Assembly: GCF_003073045.1 (NCBI RefSeq)
Contig: NC_037593.1
Coordinates: forward strand, 4,207,525 to 4,271,524
DNA from: Pomacea canaliculata
Taxonomy: Eukaryota; Mollusca; Gastropoda; Architaenioglossa; Ampullariidae
Length of the DNA: 64,000 bases
Direction: 5' to 3'
Position numbers and translations under genes: made by a program. This document shows, in pieces, positions 23,701 through 34,800 of this stretch. Each line of letters opens with the position of its first letter. Within the stretch, counting starts at the first letter, position 1. The notes below the pieces were generated by a model. That model was not told where the DNA came from. It saw only the letters and a list, made by a program, of their open reading frames with translations, and made no database searches.

Positions 23701-26700
23701 ATTTAATTGCTTGCAAGGATAAATGTAAGCAGCATCATAGGAATATAAAAGGAATTTGTTACTGAATAATATTCCTAAACACAACACATAATATTCTGAC
23801 TAATTTTTATGATTGCTCATGATGACAACCAACCAAGGTCTAAAAGATGAGACAGCACTTGAAAATAAGAAAAAGAGGACAGATGACAACCATTTTTCAG
23901 ATTTGCCTTCTGCACTGAGGTAGATTACTACTCAATCAATATTATATTGCAAAATTAACTTAAACCATGAATTTATTTTTTAAAATCTTAGAAAAATGTT
24001 AATTTTGTTTGTTACAAAAATGACTGTATTTCATTATATATAGCCTGCTTGTGTATTTATTATGTGTGTGTGTGTAAAAGAAAGCTCATAGTTATAATGT
24101 CACAAAGTATTTTATGCATGTCATTTATTTGAAAATCAATTGAGAATTTTCTTCTGTCTTGAAAATGTAACATTTCTTTCAAAATACAGGCTAAAATCAA
24201 GTGTCACTCCATTATGGGAAACACCATACTCAAACCAGCTGGAGGTAATGTGATTTAGATTTAATAATGAAATGAAAAGCATGCAGAAAATTCTTTTCAG
24301 TGCATTTCACATTTTATTGTTTGCATTATAAATATAATGCCTGCTCCATTTCTTATCAATTTTAATTTTATGTTCAAAAGTTGTCTGTATCTATTTGGGA
24401 GGAGGGAGGGGGAGTCTACAGTATTCAGGTCAGAAAGTCTAGTATAAGTAAAACTGAGTACTTTATCCATTTTTGTTTTTTAGATTTTTTTTATTATTGG
24501 TTAGAATATTTTGTGCATATTTGAATACATGCATACCACATACAGTGTGAATGTCTTTCTTTTGTTTTGGAGTTTTCCATGACTTTTTATGGTTGTTTAT
24601 AAGCAGCACTGTAGTAAAAAAGGTAAAGAAAAGTAACTCACGATCAGATCATTTTCAGATGAAAACAGAAACGGCAAAAGAAGTTTTAAAAGCTGTGGCC
24701 ACTCACCCTGATGTACGTGGGAGTTTTGTACAGGCAAGGTAAGTCTTATATGCCTCATTATTGAATTATCAGCAAGCTACAGAACTCTTACTTTCCTCAG
24801 TTTTGTAGATTACTTCTGTTTTTGCCTTTTCTTTTGATAATATATTTTATCATGTACTTTTTTTGCTAGAAATATCTCTCAGTTCATTTTTTACCTCAGT
24901 TTATCCCAATGTTCTTTTTTCTTGATATCTGATCAGCTTTATGTGCAGTATTTTGCTGGACACATTACTTATTTTATACATTTCAGAGTGATATATAATG
25001 AGACAAATTACTTATTTGATATTGCAGAATGCTGTATAATGGACTGTGCAGCCCTTTGCTTCCTATTGTACCTTCTGTGAGTACAAGTGTTGTATGCTAC
25101 AATTTGAGATATGAAGTAAATCAGAGTTCTTTTAGTCCAGCTGATCATGCTAAAAGCTGACGTTTTTTTCTTTCAGCCAGTTTTTCAGGAGTATCGCAAC
25201 AAGTCTGAGTTCTCAATAGGTCGAAGTGAGGATGGAAAAGGTATTATTTTTATGGTCTGTTTCTGTCAGTTGCTATCTGTGTATTCCTTTTAACGAGGCA
25301 AAATGTATCCAGAGCTTAAAGCCCAGTTCAGAAGAAAAAAATCAATGTTCAGCAGACTGGATTTGCTGGAAGCCAAATTGTGTGTGCACACAGGCATGCA
25401 TATTAGAAGGTGATCTTCAACACTGTTATCTCAGTCCTCATACTGAAGAAGTGGAAAATTTCAGTTTCAGTGGGCAAGTACTTAAAGATATGCTACATAT
25501 TTTTTTAATCCACAAAAATATTCTGAAAGACACTGGAGTTCATAAAAATGAGAGAGCTAGATCTCTGTTCCTTATTGGGCTCCTTGCATTTACAATGTTT
25601 TCACATTTGGAAATGTGTAAAATCATGAAAAATTTACCTTTATGCTCTTGTGTGTTTACGTTTGGGATCGACAGAAACCATAGTGGGATTTCGTTTTGGC
25701 TTGTACAAAGATGGAACAGACTGTGTTGGAAGCCCAAGTGAGATCCTGATTCTTCCTTCGTCTTCAAAAATGGTGGCCCAGGTAGATATCTTTAACTCTT
25801 TGAGAGTGGCCATGCAGTTAATCACTACTTCAGCTATCTTGGCAATGTAAATTGTTTATAATGAGAAATTGAGGACAACAAAAACAAAAAAGCATCATGC
25901 ATGTGTTACTCAAAACTCCTATGAAAGCAAAAACTAAACAAATGGGTTTAGTATTATAATTATTGTCATTCTTATAATAATTTTTTAAGAAAATAGGCCC
26001 ACACATACCTATGGACCCACTTGAGAAAGGCAGCAGTAAAGAGCAACCAACATCGTCTTTTATACAAAAAAGCAGCCACACTAATTACAAACAAAAGGAA
26101 AAAATCAGCTCTGTAACAAAAGTGACAGAAGTATTCCACACATAGATACTTTCAGCAAACGTCATGCTATGAACAGAAACTTCTGCCTGAGGACCAGACA
26201 CTGCAGCCTTGACAGCCATTTCAAGAAGACTTATGCTCTGTGCCCAATGGACCAGCTGATCACACACCACAACATTTCTGTAGTCCTATCCACTCTCCCA
26301 AGAAGGAAAACCAATCTGATCCCAACCATCCCCTGGGATCTGGGATCATTTGCTGACAGAGTTTGCTGCCCACACAAAACAGAGGATATAGAAAATAATC
26401 AGTTAAACATGGTAAAAGAAGAATGTGCCTTATGGATCCACTTGTTACCTCATCTTAACAAGTGTGTGTGTGTGTCTGTGTGTGCAGTGTTTTCAGGAAT
26501 TCCTTGGTAGCAGCACTTACCCTGTATTTGACCATCGTACACATGAAGGCCACTGGCGTCAGCTGACAGTTCGAACAACAAGAGAAAGAGGGGGTATTAT
26601 GGGTGTTGCAGAATTTGTTGTGCAAAATACTACTGCAGTAAGTCATTTGTTTAATTAAATAAAATGGGATGGTTGGATCTGTCTTTTGTGTTGATCAAAT

Positions 26701-29700
26701 GCCTTCTCAGAAGCAGGATAAAAAGGAACTGCCAAAATTAAAAGAATTATTTAAGACAAAGTAACTGTGAGAATTAAAATGATGCTTGTCACAAGTATTA
26801 TGTGTCAAATGTGTTTGATAAATATTAGAAATGTTTTCTGAAAACATATGTTTAAAAATTGTTGTGATTAAAAATGTTATGCTTGATCATTTGTAGTTGT
26901 TTTGTTACCATTATGCATTGACGCAGTTCATTTCTCTTTATTAGTTAAATGTATTCTTTTACACTTAATATCATTGGTCAGTACAGAGAGCATGACCTGC
27001 TTTGCTTATGATGCTGTGCAATAAAATCATTCTATTATAATTATTATTATTTTAACTTATTCAGGAGGACAGAGAAAAAGTGAAAGAAGACATTAAAAAT
27101 TACTTTACTGAGGGACCAGGCAAAATGTCCGGTGTTAGCACTTTTTATTTTCGACCATGTTCTATCAAGTGAGTAGCTCCTTTGGTCTTATCACAATCTT
27201 CCAATCACAATCTGTTTATGATTGTTTAGATATATATATATGAGATATATATAGATTCTTCCCTTTGAACCATTTTGTGATGAAATTGACAATCAGCATG
27301 ATTGTTCTCTTGAAATATTTTGTTTAGAACAGCACTTCATGACTATTTTTTTAAGCTTGAAGAGATATTTGATAGTATTTTTTTGTAATATGTGTATGTA
27401 CATGCATTTGTGTGTATACTTTCTTCCCTGCTTATATGTTTACACACCTGGTGCTTTATTCAGGACCAGCAATAGTACTTCTGAAGAACCTTATGAACTC
27501 ATCTACGGTGATGGGGTGAGTAGATTTGAGATGCTGAAGAGATATTAATGAAAAGGGCATTGCCACCGAGAGAGTATGTGTTTTAGCGCACGCGCATTTT
27601 CGAGAGAGTGCATGCATTTAGCACAACTGCTTGATAATGACTAGATTGATGGTTGAGAAGATAGGGGTGTACAGAGGGATAGATGGTTGGCTTGGGTGCA
27701 TTACTTATAAAATGGTATACACTCTGTGAGGTCTAAACATGAGACAAAGGTGGTTGTTTAAAATATAATACAGGTATTTCAAAATGTTTTGTTTTTCAGT
27801 TCATTTATGAGTCCTTGCTTGAGATGAAATTTAGGATATCACCCAGTTCTTTTTTCCAAGGTACATTTTTTTTTTCCTCTTTCCTAAGATATGCTTGCAT
27901 GTTGGCATGATTAATATATAAGTAGCACGTTAGTAATATACCTCTGTCAGATATAAAAGTTCATTGTTGAATTGATCACAGCTTCAGAAAACAAAGATGC
28001 TGCCAGTTTTTATTAAGGTTTGTACTCATTTTGAAGATTAACTGAGTGTTCCTGTTGAGACCTGCCTACACATCTTATATATTGGGCTTCTGACATAATC
28101 TTCATATACTGTGTAGTTAGTTCACCACTACATCTTTTCTTTGTAGTGAACACAGCAGCAGCAGAGGTTATGTACAAATTGATACAGGAGTGGACAGGGG
28201 CTACTCAGACCTCAACTGTTCTTGACATTTGCTGTGGAACAGGAACCATAGGATTATCTTTGGCTAAGGTATTAAATACTGAAAGCTTATCCCAATAATA
28301 TGACAGTTAGCCCCCACAATATGACATGATCATCTTGCTCCATTACATCACATTTATTTTCTCCTTATTTAGATACTTAGCACTTCCTGAGGGACAAGAA
28401 AGAAGGGAGAGGAAAAGTGTGAGAATAAATTCAGATTTTTATATGCATGTGAATCAAGTTTGTTTAAAGCCTAAAGAGTGGGAGGGGGAGCTGCTTATTT
28501 CATCAAGCTTCATAATTTTTATGGTGTAGTAGTACATTTTGACCAGTTGTTGCAAGGATTTCTCCATGTTTGGACTTATCAACCCTTAAAAAATGTCATT
28601 ATAATCAGCTTAACATTTCAGTTGCTGTATAGCCCATATGCACATTCAGGGCTGCTCAAAGGATAAATGGGGACAAAAGGTTCACAGTAAAATATTAAGA
28701 AAGAAAATAACTAGATGGGTGCACAAACAGATGTTGATTGAAACTTGTTTTGTCATGGCATGACAGTGCTCTCTGGCATCTTTTTCAGAGTGTGGCAAAA
28801 GTGATTGGTATTGAAATGTGCAAGGAAGCTGTTGAGGATGCCAAGAGTAATGCTGCGTTGAATGGTGAGATCTTGCAGAACGAAAAAAAAGTTTATAGAT
28901 AATAACTATACAAGAGTGGGAATCTGAATATATTACATTGCAGAGGATGAACTGATGCAGGGGCCTTGACAAAATGAATAGATGGGTGACTCATGACACT
29001 GCATGCAGGTCTGTGGGTACGAGTCATAACACTGTGTGCTAGTCAGTGTGTGGCGATGTGGATAATGGAAGTACTGCAAGTGTAAATAGGTGTATGTTGA
29101 GAGATAACTGTGTGGGTCCATGGATACTAAGGCGTAATGTAGTATACCATTTATTATTACATTTTGTGTCTGAAATTTAGAGGAATAAGTGTTTTAGTAT
29201 GTCCTGGGAATTGTTTATAATTAACTTTTTTTGACAACCTGTTTATATTGGTTGATGATTCCAAGTTTTGTAAATATAGTGTTAATACTGTCCTTTTTTT
29301 CCCTTCATAATTTTGGAAAGGAGTGACCAACTGTGAGTACTACTGTGCAAAGGTGCAAGACTGTATTCAAGATATTGTACACAACCTTGATACATCAGAT
29401 GTTGTTGCCATCTTGGATCCACCCAGAGCTGGAATTCGTAAGTGGCAACATTTTTTTTTTTTTAGTGGAGATAAAGGGATAATTCACTGAAATTCCCCAT
29501 GGAAAGATTGTTAATCTCCTAAATCGTGTAGGTGATTACTTCATGTTCTAATTCTTTTAGCTCAGCGACCAAGCAGGTGATTTGTCAACTATATCTGTTT
29601 GAATAAAGTAAAAAAAAAGTCAATATTGTATGTAATCATGCTGTCATTGCAGATCAGGTTGTAATCAAAGCCTTAAGGATGTGCCAACAACTTAAACGCA

Positions 29701-30186
29701 TTGTATATGCTTCCTGCCATCCAATGATAGCAAAGACAAATTTTATTGAGTAAGTTTTGTTGTTGTTTTGTGTGTGTGCTCGCATGCATGCATATGCCTA
29801 GTATATGCTTATTTTATGCTTGGTTGCACATGTTCGCACAGATTTATAATAGTTAAAGAGTAAAACTTAAGAAAACGTAGAAAAACTAATAATAAATTTT
29901 ACAATGCCTGGTATTTACTGATTATTCATTGGTAACTTTTTGCAGTGACTCAGGAATTCTACTTTTAAAATGTTATATATAAAACTCTTTTAACAAACTC
30001 TCTTTGTATTATGCATAATGTCCCTATTTGTGTGTCAACAGCCTTTTACGGCCAGCTTCCAGGAAGACAAAAGGAGTACCATTTAAATTCATAAAAGCTC
30101 AGCCTATCGACATGTTTCCATGTACAAAACACATGGAACTTCTCATGCTGCTTGAAAGGGACTCTGATGAGGTTCCTTCAATCTGA
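20704..30186 (+). CDS. TRMT2A: tRNA (uracil-5-)-methyltransferase homolog A
   Basis: SAM-dependent enzyme that makes m5U54 in the tRNA T-loop. Exons: about 20704-21091 (frame uncertain), 22237-22328, 22572-22647, 23369-23411, 23838-23919, 24190-24244, 24659-24738, 25028-25076, 25177-25240, 25675-25781, 26488-26637, 27065-27168, 27464-27515, 27800-27860, 28147-28268, 28789-28864, 29321-29437, 29653-29749, 30042-30186. From ATG 20975 they give 562 residues in one phase. An RRM (IFKIEINNLPKS, FKTFAYVCF, NGHVWKGREL) precedes the TrmA-type core: VTPLWETPYSNQLE, EYRNKSEFSIG, GHWRQLTVRT, RISPSSFFQVNT, SAM motif DICCGTGTIGL, LDPPRAG, catalytic YASCHP and the final LLER glutamate. Exon 1 conserves RDGFTSE in another frame just upstream, implying an indel. 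Intron 22648-23368 appears to be GC-AG. Divergent from RANBP1. Confidence 0.93.
21340..21571 (+). mobile_element. tRNA-derived SINE, TRMT2A intron 1
   Basis: The head is tRNA-like: A box TAGCTGAGTGGTTAGAGTGC at 21351 and B box GCTGGTTGAATACCC about 40 nt on. A non-tRNA body follows (CAAGTTGACCCATCTATTGA, GGGTACTTCATTTGA, CTCCCCATTGACTTTAAAAA) and ends at a CTTACCTTTTATCTGA-type tail. The tRNA head does not fold as a full gene, which supports a SINE. Confidence 0.75.
21575..21925 (+). mobile_element. LINE ORF2 C-terminal remnant, TRMT2A intron 1
   Basis: Pieces of one protein tail are readable in changing frames: IGHKEPLLSTVKRQ, then VTQHNTLL, then KKWLTNVKDWTGL followed by AQNRLEWRSLSATTSV. 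These match the terminal block of a widespread invertebrate non-LTR element. It abuts the SINE end at 21571, so the pair may have been inserted together or nested. Confidence 0.75.
22644..22760 (+). repeat. Short tandem duplication carrying the GC donor of TRMT2A
   Basis: AGCAAGTATTTGGGT(G/A)CAATG occurs at 22647 and again at about 22695, each followed by a similar CAGTA..ACAAATTC(C/T)TTGCA stretch ending GAGAAGCAAG. A third partial start, AGAAGCAAGTTTGG, lies at about 22742. The unit is about 48 nt and each copy begins with the GCAAGT that serves as the 5' splice site in the first copy. Confidence 0.8.
26165..26385 (+). mobile_element. LINE remnant (RNase H/C-terminal region), TRMT2A intron
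   Basis: The plus strand encodes NFCLRTRHCSLDSHFKKTYA then CPMDQLITHH and, later, PTIPWDLGSFADRV. The order (R-L-R-T-G-H-C-x-L-x-x-H, C-P, H-H-I-L-Q-x-C, W-P, L-W-G-S) is that of the C-terminal region of Jockey/I-like LINE ORF2 proteins. It is a short decayed fragment between TRMT2A exons 25675-25781 and 26488-26637. Confidence 0.5.
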
Positions 30187-30681
30187 ATACATGCATAAGC
30201 TGATTATAATAATCAAAAGATTTCAAAATTTGTGGTTTGGAAAAAAGGCTTGAGATTGGTTTTCATTTGTTTTAGTCAAAAATTGATGACACTGATAACA
30301 GACCAGGGGCTATCCATAAAGAAACTGTGTTATATGCAGAAAAAAAATGTCAGTGACTTTCAGTTGTTTGCCCCCAATCTGCCCCATGTTATTTATGACT
30401 ATAATTAAATCATCTCTTTCTCATTAACCCTTAATTTTTTACTTTTTACCATGGGTGTTTGCATCGTAAAAATGGAATTAATTCACAAAATGGACATCGT
30501 TGGACTTGAGGGCGTGTTTGTAGTAATACCAACACATATTACATCTTCAATGAATGCATACATGGAGCTTATATGTTTGTCTCAAAACTTATTTCTTATG
30601 ACCTTGCAGAGTCTATTCTAATATTTCTTTTTTTGTGTAATATGCAGTCCAAAAGAACTGATTCACCATAGAACACATGGA

Positions 30682-30727
30682 AATAAAGCAAGTAGACAAT
30701 TATTAGTCATTTGTGTGTGTGTGCATG
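30682..30727 (+). terminator. Candidate TRMT2A poly(A) signal
   Basis: AATAAA at 30682-30687 lies about 500 nt after the TRMT2A stop and is followed at 30709-30727 by a GT-rich TTTGTGTGTGTGTGCATG stretch, the usual layout of a cleavage signal with downstream element. Confidence 0.6.
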
Positions 30728-31249
30728 CTGCGAGTGCTACTCTGCTGATGCTGATGGGCCCCTTAACACCACCTTTTTTTTTTTTAATCTAAATAAGCAA
30801 TCTGATTTTTCACTTGAACACCTCACTCTAAGTGAGGAGACAAATGACGCTGATTCTGAGATCATAGACGATTTAGGATGCCTATAGATACAAGTCTTAC
30901 ACATCCTTCCAATGTTTCTCTTCCCTTCGCTTGAAACATGCATGGTACCAATCTATTGTTCTTTTTGTCTGGTCTCAGGATTTACCGCTGGTTAATTTTT
31001 ATGGATGATTGTGGCGTTAATGCATGTGCGCGTACCTTTATTATCAGGGTTCTGTTTGCATGTCAAAATGGTAACATTTCTAGTTCATAAAGCACTGAAG
31101 ATGTACAAGTCAACGAGTGATGAATAATTATAAGTGCAATCATGATTGTGCAAAGTGACGCCCCCTATGTGGTAATAGAAAGTCGACAATAAAACTATAG
31201 TTGGAAGAGTTCGAGGAAGAAATTAGTGTATGTAACGTAGGTACCCTGC

Positions 31250-31864
31250 AAGTTATCGCTGTGACCACGAACTAAATATACGTCCGTGATGTGACCCATG
31301 TAACCACGGATGTGTATACAAGCTCGTGATGTAACAATTCAGCCGGAGCAGATGACACCAGAACAGACGTTCAAGCTTGCATCAGCCTTGTTAACGACGA
31401 CCCTCGAAGTATGCAGAAAATTTAACTACATAGTGGCAAGAGTCATAAACAGAAGGCTATTTGTAATTAAATGAAACAAAGAGACGGCCGCAGATGTCTG
31501 CTGAGCCAAGGGAAGGTAACTCTCGCGACGGTTGTTGTGCACATGGCGCCAAATAAACTGCGCGAGGTGATAGTGAATACAGTCGATGTACGCCATCCTC
31601 AATCAGGGTCTGTGACGGCGATACTGTGGATACCTGCTTTGCAGCCGCAAGGCCATTCACATTTTTACGTATTTGTGACCTACTTTATTTCTTACTTCAT
31701 GATTACGAGTGAATTGCGTAGAGATGAGAGATGTGCATGGTTTGAGGAGATGTTGAGAAAGACTTGGATTTCACAACACGACGTCTGAAAATATTAAATG
31801 TTATTTTAGTGAGTAGTTTGCGAAAACGTCTAATAGTCAAATGTAATGCTGATCACGACATAAA
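31250..31864 (+). promoter_or_regulatory. TWNK upstream region (promoter presumed)
   Basis: The GC and CpG content rises at about 31480-31650 relative to the flanks, and the CCGTGATGT/TCGTGATGT motif repeats near 31280-31335. TRMT2A ends about 1 kb upstream in the same orientation. Start sites cannot be placed. I looked for the MRPL43 gene that adjoins human TWNK and did not find it. Confidence 0.35.
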
Positions 31865-34800
31865 ATGCTATTTTCTGATGGAATAAAGCGGCGGTTAAGA
31901 GTTGTGTCGATTCAATTTCTATCCGTGTCTCGGGTCCAGCGGAGGAAGGGAGAGCTGCGTGGCGTGCACATACAGACTTGTACAAATGCTACTGATGGCA
32001 AACAAACCACTTGTACTACATCAAGGTCAGCATTTGGTTCTCAAAAATCGGGACATTTTTGTGATGGAGGATGTACTGGTGAAACTGAGAAGCATCCAAG
32101 AAGCAGGCGAGATTACAAGCTAACAAGATATCAAGCCTCTTCTGGCGTGTCATGGATAGAAACATGTTTCCAGAACCGTTGCCACAGCAAAAAATTAAAA
32201 TCTCTACATCCTTACGCACACTGCACTTTCAGTGGTCTTAACAATGTGCCTAGTCAGGTTTCCAATATTTGTGCTTGCTTCAAGGAAGAGAAAATCTTTG
32301 CTGATCGAAGAGATGAAAAATCTTGGGCAGTAAAGGGTAACTTGAGAAAAGCTTTGGGAAAAACACAGATTCCAAGTTGTGACCATTTATCTACTGGAAC
32401 CAAGCCTTCTAGAACTGATAATACAGAAAGAGGCTTTGAATGCTGGCAACACTTGCAAAAATCTTCATGCTTAAGTTTTCATAATAAATTGCCTTTTTTT
32501 TCAACACAAACCCAAAGAAGAAAAGGAACATTGTTGCCAGATGCATGTGGGTCAATGACAAATCAACAGTGTCTTACTCCAGTGCAATTTCAGAATCAGC
32601 ATATATCATTAACTTTTCATAGATCATATACAATGTTTATACAAGCTGACACAACTACTTTTCCCGACCACCATAGAACATTTACAAAATCAGTAAAAGT
32701 TTCTAATGAAGACATTATTTCAGAACAGGACATTAAAACATTTTTAGTTGAGAATAATATGAAGGTGGAACAAGGCCACACCTGTTTCATTACTCATTGC
32801 CCACGACTGGCACAGAACAACAAAAAAACTCAGCCAGGAATGACCGATACTGATGCTCTTTTTGTTAATATGACCAGTGGTGAGTTTTGATGAAATTATT
32901 AAGCTTACAGAAAATCTTTTTAAAGAAATAGTGTAATTTTAAAATGCACTAACAGATGTTAATACTTGAATATAAGTGTAAAAGATTTCACTTTTAATGA
33001 TGATGTTTCATCTTTAGTGTGTGTTCTTTCATTCTCTAGGTCAATTTGTTTGTAAGCATTGTGATAAACGAGGCAGATGGCAAGACCTTCAGGACAATCT
33101 TCTTCTACTTGCATCAAAAAAACGAAAGTAACTAAATCATTCCATTGTCTTTTTCCTATTCTTTGATTACATTTATAGTAATTAAGTAAGCATTCTCCGA
33201 TTGGATAGTTATCCATTATCGCTAGTTTTAGATGGTCTAGAAAGTTGGTCTATATTGAGACTATATTGTACTACTTTCTAGAGAATAAAATGTTATATAC
33301 ATTTTTCAATTAATTAGAAAAGATATCCTTAATTTTCAAAATGTGAATTTTGTTTGGAAAAGTTAGAGGCAGAACTGAGCCTGACTACAAGTGACTCGAA
33401 TTTTTTTGTTCTTCTGGGGAAATACAAACTGGTTACATTTAACTTTTAATCTCACCTGCTAACCATTTATGCCATCAGAACATTTGGTGCTTTCAGCTAT
33501 ATTGTTTTGATTGAGGCATAAATCTATGGCTGTTGTGTAGCATAAATTGATGAGGGACAGTCGAATTGACATTTCGCATCACCGTTTAAAGTGATTTGCA
33601 TCAGAAAGTAATATTGGTTCTATGCTCCACTTTTGACCCTTAACACATTATTTCATATATAAGGGTAGCCAATATTTATTCTTACAAATGGTTAACCCTT
33701 TAGCACCACATAAAAATATAACATTACAATGACTGGCTTATAACTGAAGACTGCGAAGACGACAGTGGATGAATTTTATTATTGCTGCTTTAAGGTAAAC
33801 ATTAGACCCAAAAACCTATACATTTTTGGAAAGTAGAAAGTTTGAACTTTGTAGTAAAAGTCATGAAAATCGCCTTCCCCATGCTTCCATCAAAGCCACG
33901 ATCGTTGCCCATTGTGCTAAGAGGGTTAATACTTTAACCTGTCTAAATAATGTGCTGCATCATCATCCTAAGATTTATTAAAATGAGATTTATCTGACTG
34001 AGAGACATTCTTTGTGCTTGTGCATGTTTGCAATTAATAGCAAATTACAAAATGATTAACACATGTTAAGTAGTGAGCACTGTGGGTTTTTCTTCTTTTT
34101 TTACAGAAAAGATTTCCAGTGTTTCAAGGAAGTCGATTCTGTGCATGATGCTAGTCAGCAATCTCCACAAGTGCAAGATTTATTGGACAGAAGTATTGGG
34201 CTAAAATCATGTTCCGCTGATGTCACAAGGCAGATCTTGGATGATTTTGATATACATGTTAGTGTTCAAAAAAATCATCATCATAAATGTAGAGTTCTGA
34301 GGGTTTAGCATCCACAGCTAATAGACTTGTAATAATTGGGATTGGTATATTACAGTGATGCCCAACCTTTTCTCTCCCAAGGGCTACACTAGACATGATA
34401 TAAAATCTCGCGAGTCAGAACATGGTGGTTTTGCCAGTAAAAATGAAATTATTATTGTCTGGTCAAAATGAGTGGGCCTGATGAGGCACCTTCGTAGGCC
34501 ATAGGTAGGTTGGGCACCCCTGATATATTATGAAGAACAAAGACTAGTTGTTTGAAAGAAATTGCAATTTAATGAGCTTAAAAAGCCATTGTTCTCATTG
34601 TATAGAAGTGCATTTAAATGACGTCAGAACTCCTGTATCAGTCTTGTCGAGTTCCTCAAGGACTGTCACAATGCAGATACCCTTACTGTCTAACAGGGGC
34701 TTAAAATTGCCACACTGGACAAGTACGGCGTCAAGTTTGATATACAAACCAGAAGTCTTGTCTTACCAGCTTTTGATGGCAAAGGGCAACTTGTAGGAGT

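Noticed and set aside
25226-25741. 171-codon plus-strand ORF
   Set aside because: It is a different frame from the TRMT2A exons it overlaps at both ends and spans a GT-AG intron whose removal gives conserved protein. Chance open frame.
31902-32123. 73-codon ORF overlapping TWNK exon 1
   Set aside because: It lies in another frame of the long TWNK exon and matches nothing known. It was checked as a possible MRPL43 remnant, but the sequence does not fit.
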